Origin: Methylovulum sp.
GTDB lineage: Bacteria > Pseudomonadota > Gammaproteobacteria > Methylococcales > Methylomonadaceae
NCBI GenBank assembly: GCA_028713595.1
Contig: JAQTNZ010000017.1
Location: 1 to 14,353 of the forward strand
Length of the DNA stretch: 14,353 nt
Direction: 5' to 3'
Position numbers and translations under genes: made by a program. How positions within the stretch are numbered: the stretch's first letter is position 1; the number at the start of each line of letters is the position of its first letter. Below the pieces are notes generated by a model. It worked only from the letters and a program-made list of their open reading frames with translations, was not told the DNA's origin and did no database searches. Of this stretch, positions 12,111 through 14,353 are shown piece after piece.

Positions 12111-13853
12111 TTAATTAGGCATATCTTCTTGTAGCTGCTGTAAATTGTTTATTACGGTTTTAGTGGACAAATGGTCTTTGCCCAAAGCTTGCTCACAAAT
12201 CGCCAAGCTGCGGAAGTACAGCGGTTCGGCTTCGGCGTAGCGGCCTTGGTCGTAGAAAAGATATGCCAGGTTGTTGAGGCTTTGGGCGACATCGGGGTGG
12301 CCGCCGCCCAACGCCTGTTCCCAAATCGCCAAGCTGCGGCGGAGCAGCGGCTCGGCTTCGGCGTAACGGCCTTGGTGGTGGAAAAGCACTGCCAAGTTGT
12401 TGAGGCCTTGGGCGACATCGGGGTGGCCGCCGCCCAAGGCTTGTTCCCAAATCGCCAAGCTGCGGCGGTACAGAGGTTCGGCTTCGGCGTAGCGGCCTTG
12501 GGCGTGGAAAAGTCCTGCCAAGTTGTTGAGGCCTTTGGCGACAGCGGGGTGGCCGCCACCCAACGCCTGTTCCCGAATCGCCAGGCTGCGGCGGTACAGC
12601 AGTTCGGCTTCCGGGTAGCGGCCTTGGGTGTCGAAAAGCAATGCCAGGTTGTTGAGGCTGGTGGCGACATTGGGGTGGACACCGCCCAACACCTGTTCCC
12701 AAATCGCCAAGCTGCGGCGGAGCAGCGGTTCGGCTTCGGCGTAGCAGCCTTGGTCGTGGAAAAGCAATGCCAAGTTGTTGAGGCCTTTGGCGACATCGGG
12801 GTGGCCGCCGCCCAACACCTGTTCCAAAATCGCCAAGCTGCGGCGGTACAGCGGCTCGGCTTCGGCGTAGCGGCCTTGGGCTTGATAAAGCAATGCCAGA
12901 TTGTTGAGGCTGGCGGCGACATCGGAGTGATCGCCGCCCAAGGCTTGCTCCTTAATCGCCAGGCTGCGGCGGTACAGCGGTTCGGCCTCCGCATATTGGC
13001 CTTGATCGTGGAAAAGCCCTGCCAAATTATTGAGGCCTTTGGCGACATCGGGGTGGCCGCCGCCCAAGGCCTGTTCCCAAATCGCCAAGCTGCGGCGGTA
13101 CAGAGGTTCGGCTTCGGCATAGTGGCCTTGGGCGCGGAAAAGCTCCGCCAAGTTGTTGAGGCTGGTGGCGACATTGGGGTGGACACCGCCCAACACCTGT
13201 TCCCGAATCGCCAAGCTGCGGTGGTACAGCGGCTCGGCTTCGGCATAGTGGCCCGCATAAAGCCAAGCACTTCCCGCTTCGTTTAAGTAATCAGCCAATT
13301 TTTCCAAAAAACCTGACGGCACAATATCGGCGGCCTCCTGAAAATAAGCGGCGGCTTCGGCATATTTGATTTGCGCCAGCTTTAAATCGCCATTGCGTGC
13401 CGCGCTTTCCGCTGCGGACAACAGGCGTTTATTGGCGTTTTCCTGCATGGTTTTTGCGGCCAACAAATCCTTGGCTTTCGCTTGGTTAATAAACGCTTCC
13501 GCCTGGTCAAACTCGCCTTGTTCCAAAACCTGTTCCGCTTGGCTCAACAAGGCTTTTATCTCCGGGTCTTCCGATTGGAAGCTGGCGAGTTCTTTTAAGG
13601 CGTTCAGGTAACGCTCGGCAATGGTGCGTAAGGTGTGGTCGTAATCCTGATAGGGGACGGCCTGTTCTTCGAGGATTTTAAAAAAGTTTGCCAAGGCGTT
13701 TTGGGTAACGCCCAGTTCCTTGGCGAGCGCCGCAAATTCTTTTGGCGGGATGCCGTAATGAATATCACGGCCTGCCTGAAGGGTGGTGTTATGGCTTCCT
13801 GTTACCGATTGTTCGGCAGAGGATGGCCTTTTAAACCATCTGAACAGGTTCAT
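12111..13853 (-). CDS. TPR protein with nine kinesin-light-chain-type repeats
   Basis: 580 residues. After a basic start (MNLFRWFKRPSSAEQ) comes a short motif, SVTGSHNTTLQAGRDIHYG (residues 17-35), that recurs in the partner gene. A helical region (about 36-200) with ALANFFKILEEQAVP, two early TPR-like helical pairs (QVLEQGEFDQAEAFINQAK, ARNGDLKLAQIKYAEAA) and DLLAAKTMQENA leads into nine 42-residue TPR units (203-580). These are of the type YAEAEPLYRRSLAIWEQALG followed by HPDVAKGLNNLAGLF. No signal peptide, kinase, NTPase or TIR domain is present. TPR arrays bind partner proteins; similar N-termini occur in bacterial TPR proteins of unknown role, some near defence or signalling genes. The start ATG overlaps the stop of the membrane-protein gene (ATGA). 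It is a cargo gene between int and the tRNA. Confidence 0.85.
   Translation of the reverse strand: MNLFRWFKRPSSAEQSVTGSHNTTLQAGRDIHYGIPPKEFAALAKELGVTQNALANFFKILEEQAVPYQDYDHTLRTIAERYLNALKELASFQSEDPEIKALLSQAEQVLEQGEFDQAEAFINQAKAKDLLAAKTMQENANKRLLSAAESAARNGDLKLAQIKYAEAAAYFQEAADIVPSGFLEKLADYLNEAGSAWLYAGHYAEAEPLYHRSLAIREQVLGGVHPNVATSLNNLAELFRAQGHYAEAEPLYRRSLAIWEQALGGGHPDVAKGLNNLAGLFHDQGQYAEAEPLYRRSLAIKEQALGGDHSDVAASLNNLALLYQAQGRYAEAEPLYRRSLAILEQVLGGGHPDVAKGLNNLALLFHDQGCYAEAEPLLRRSLAIWEQVLGGVHPNVATSLNNLALLFDTQGRYPEAELLYRRSLAIREQALGGGHPAVAKGLNNLAGLFHAQGRYAEAEPLYRRSLAIWEQALGGGHPDVAQGLNNLAVLFHHQGRYAEAEPLLRRSLAIWEQALGGGHPDVAQSLNNLAYLFYDQGRYAEAEPLYFRSLAICEQALGKDHLSTKTVINNLQQLQEDMPN
12114..13247 (-). repeat. 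Nine tandem 126-bp repeats coding for TPR units
   Basis: Each unit encodes 42 residues from YAEAEP to the next QG-x. The first eight are close relatives of each other and the ninth is diverged at its end. Units 1 and 5 share the variant GGVHPNVATSLNNLA, while 2, 4 and 6 share an AKGLNNLA form, suggesting block duplication. Such near-identical tandem DNA can gain or lose units by recombination. It also keeps other frames open over about 1.1 kb on both strands. Confidence 0.9.
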
Positions 13854-14044
13854 TCACTTTCCGTTATGTCACCACCCGCTTGCGCTGTGTGGTTATGCGA
13901 CCCGTTTACGGTTTGGTTTAAGGTTGTCGTTGGCGGCGGCTGCTTTTTTCTAAAAAACAAACCCATTAATCCGCTAACCACAACGACACCTATCCCGCTG
14001 AACAGCCATTCCCATGATTTATGTGCTATTAAATAGTCAATCAT
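13850..14044 (-). CDS. Single-pass membrane protein, partner of the TPR protein
   Basis: 64 residues from ATG 14042-14044; a TTG at 14071 in frame would add nine residues. GAAGG and AAGG lie just upstream of the ATG. Residues 1-11 are a short amphipathic start. Residues about 12-31 (WEWLFSGIGVVVVSGLMGLF) are a membrane segment, followed by FRKKQ, which by the positive-inside rule places the C-terminus in the cytoplasm. After a PPPTTT linker comes NQTVNGSHNHTAQAGGDI. This matches the TPR protein's N-terminal motif in the pattern V-x-GSHN-x-T-x-QAG-x-DI. The stop overlaps the TPR start (ATGA). I infer a membrane anchor working with the TPR protein. No named family is recognised. Confidence 0.7.
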   Translation of the reverse strand: MIDYLIAHKSWEWLFSGIGVVVVSGLMGLFFRKKQPPPTTTLNQTVNGSHNHTAQAGGDITESE

Positions 14045-14236
14045 CTGCCTTAACCCTTCTGATAAAACCAAAGAGCTGTCATGATAGCATGGTATTTGTT
14101 GGAGTAATATTGTTATCTTATGCCCTTAAGCGGCAAGGATAACCTTTGATTTTTAGCACGTCCATTGCTTTGGACACGCCTAATTTTTAGGCAAACAAAA
14201 TAGGAGTTTTTCGGGGGAAAATCGGCCAAAATGAAA

Positions 14237-14260
14237 AAGTTTTGGACAAAGTTTTGGACA
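14237..14260. repeat. Tandem 12-bp repeat, possible integrase arm sites
   Basis: Two perfect copies of AAGTTTTGGACA. A related CTTTGGACAC lies at 14168-14177. They are 47 bases from the tRNA 3' end, the presumed attachment site. Short direct repeats near an att core are typical arm-type integrase or excisionase sites. The assignment is inference from position. Confidence 0.4.
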
Positions 14261-14264
14261 GGCA

Positions 14265-14298
14265 ATAAAAAAGGCCTAGGTATTTCTACCTAAGCCTT
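14265..14298 (-). terminator. Terminator of the tRNA transcript
   Basis: On the minus strand, 12 bp (AAGGCTTAGGTA with TACCTAGGCCTT, one G-U) around a GAAA loop, then a T-run. It starts ten bases after the tRNA CCA end. Confidence 0.85.
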
Positions 14299-14307
14299 TG
14301 AATTCTT

Positions 14308-14353
14308 TGGAGCTGGAGATGGGACTCGAACCCGCGACCGGCTGATTACAAAT
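14308..14353 (-). tRNA. tRNA-Thr (TGT), 3' part
   Basis: The minus strand reads ATTTGTAATCAGC at the window edge, which is the anticodon arm with anticodon TGT (14350-14348). The variable region and T-arm (GGGTTCGAGTCCC) follow, then CTCCAGC, T and an encoded CCA. About 46 of 76 bases are present; the 5' half is outside. The T-stem as read has a C-A mismatch at its second pair. The 3' end faces the element, the usual orientation for tRNA genes used as integration sites. Confidence 0.85.

Noticed and set aside
12152..13286. Long open frames on both strands across the TPR gene (about 370 codons each)
   Set aside because: They arise from the 126-bp period: a frame with no stop in one unit stays open in all. 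Their translations are repetitive and unlike known proteins.

Overview
The window looks like one side of a temperate phage-like or phage-satellite element integrated at a tRNA-Thr(TGT) gene of a gammaproteobacterium. Gene style and the GTAGGTCGGGTTAGC-type dispersed repeat recall methanotroph genomes (Methylococcales), but that assignment is only an impression. The left edge is open: the element clearly continues beyond base 1. No capsid, tail or large-terminase gene is seen here.

Left, on the minus strand (5538 to 1), is a replication and control block read leftwards: an unrecognised 190-aa protein, a 799-aa TOPRIM primase fused to a DUF5906-type helicase, an inverted cluster of 9-bp iteron-like repeats, a small Cys-rich protein, a Nu1-like (small terminase-like) protein, then a leader that has the hallmarks of a P4-CI/P1-C4-type antisense RNA. 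The leader precedes a Rha-family regulator and a partial Bro-N protein. The C4-like leader upstream of antirepressor-type genes suggests RNA control of lysogeny in addition to the protein repressor.

Centre (5745-8800) is an AT-richer immunity region: a short plus-strand hypothetical gene, a Cro/YdaS-like protein (minus) divergent from a LexA/CI-type S24 repressor (plus), a consensus promoter for cro, a probably leaderless cI, and a 28-bp GTTAC..GTAAC inverted repeat that recurs at a second promoter at 8514-8542. Downstream of cI is a small gene whose 3' half is duplicated in tandem and decayed. A possible minus-strand gene pair overlaps this duplication, and two tandem terminators end the block.

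Right (8577-12061), on the plus strand, come small hypothetical genes, an M15 peptidase of endolysin type, then a tightly overlapping set: a coiled-coil DNA-binding-like protein, a DUF4224 protein and a tyrosine recombinase. Between the integrase and the tRNA lies a convergent two-gene cargo operon: a small single-pass membrane protein and a TPR protein with nine 42-residue repeats, translationally coupled and sharing the same short V-x-GSHN-x-T-x-QAG-x-DI signature. This position, between int and the presumed attachment site, is typical of accessory or defence cargo. This pair is the best candidate here for an undescribed system.
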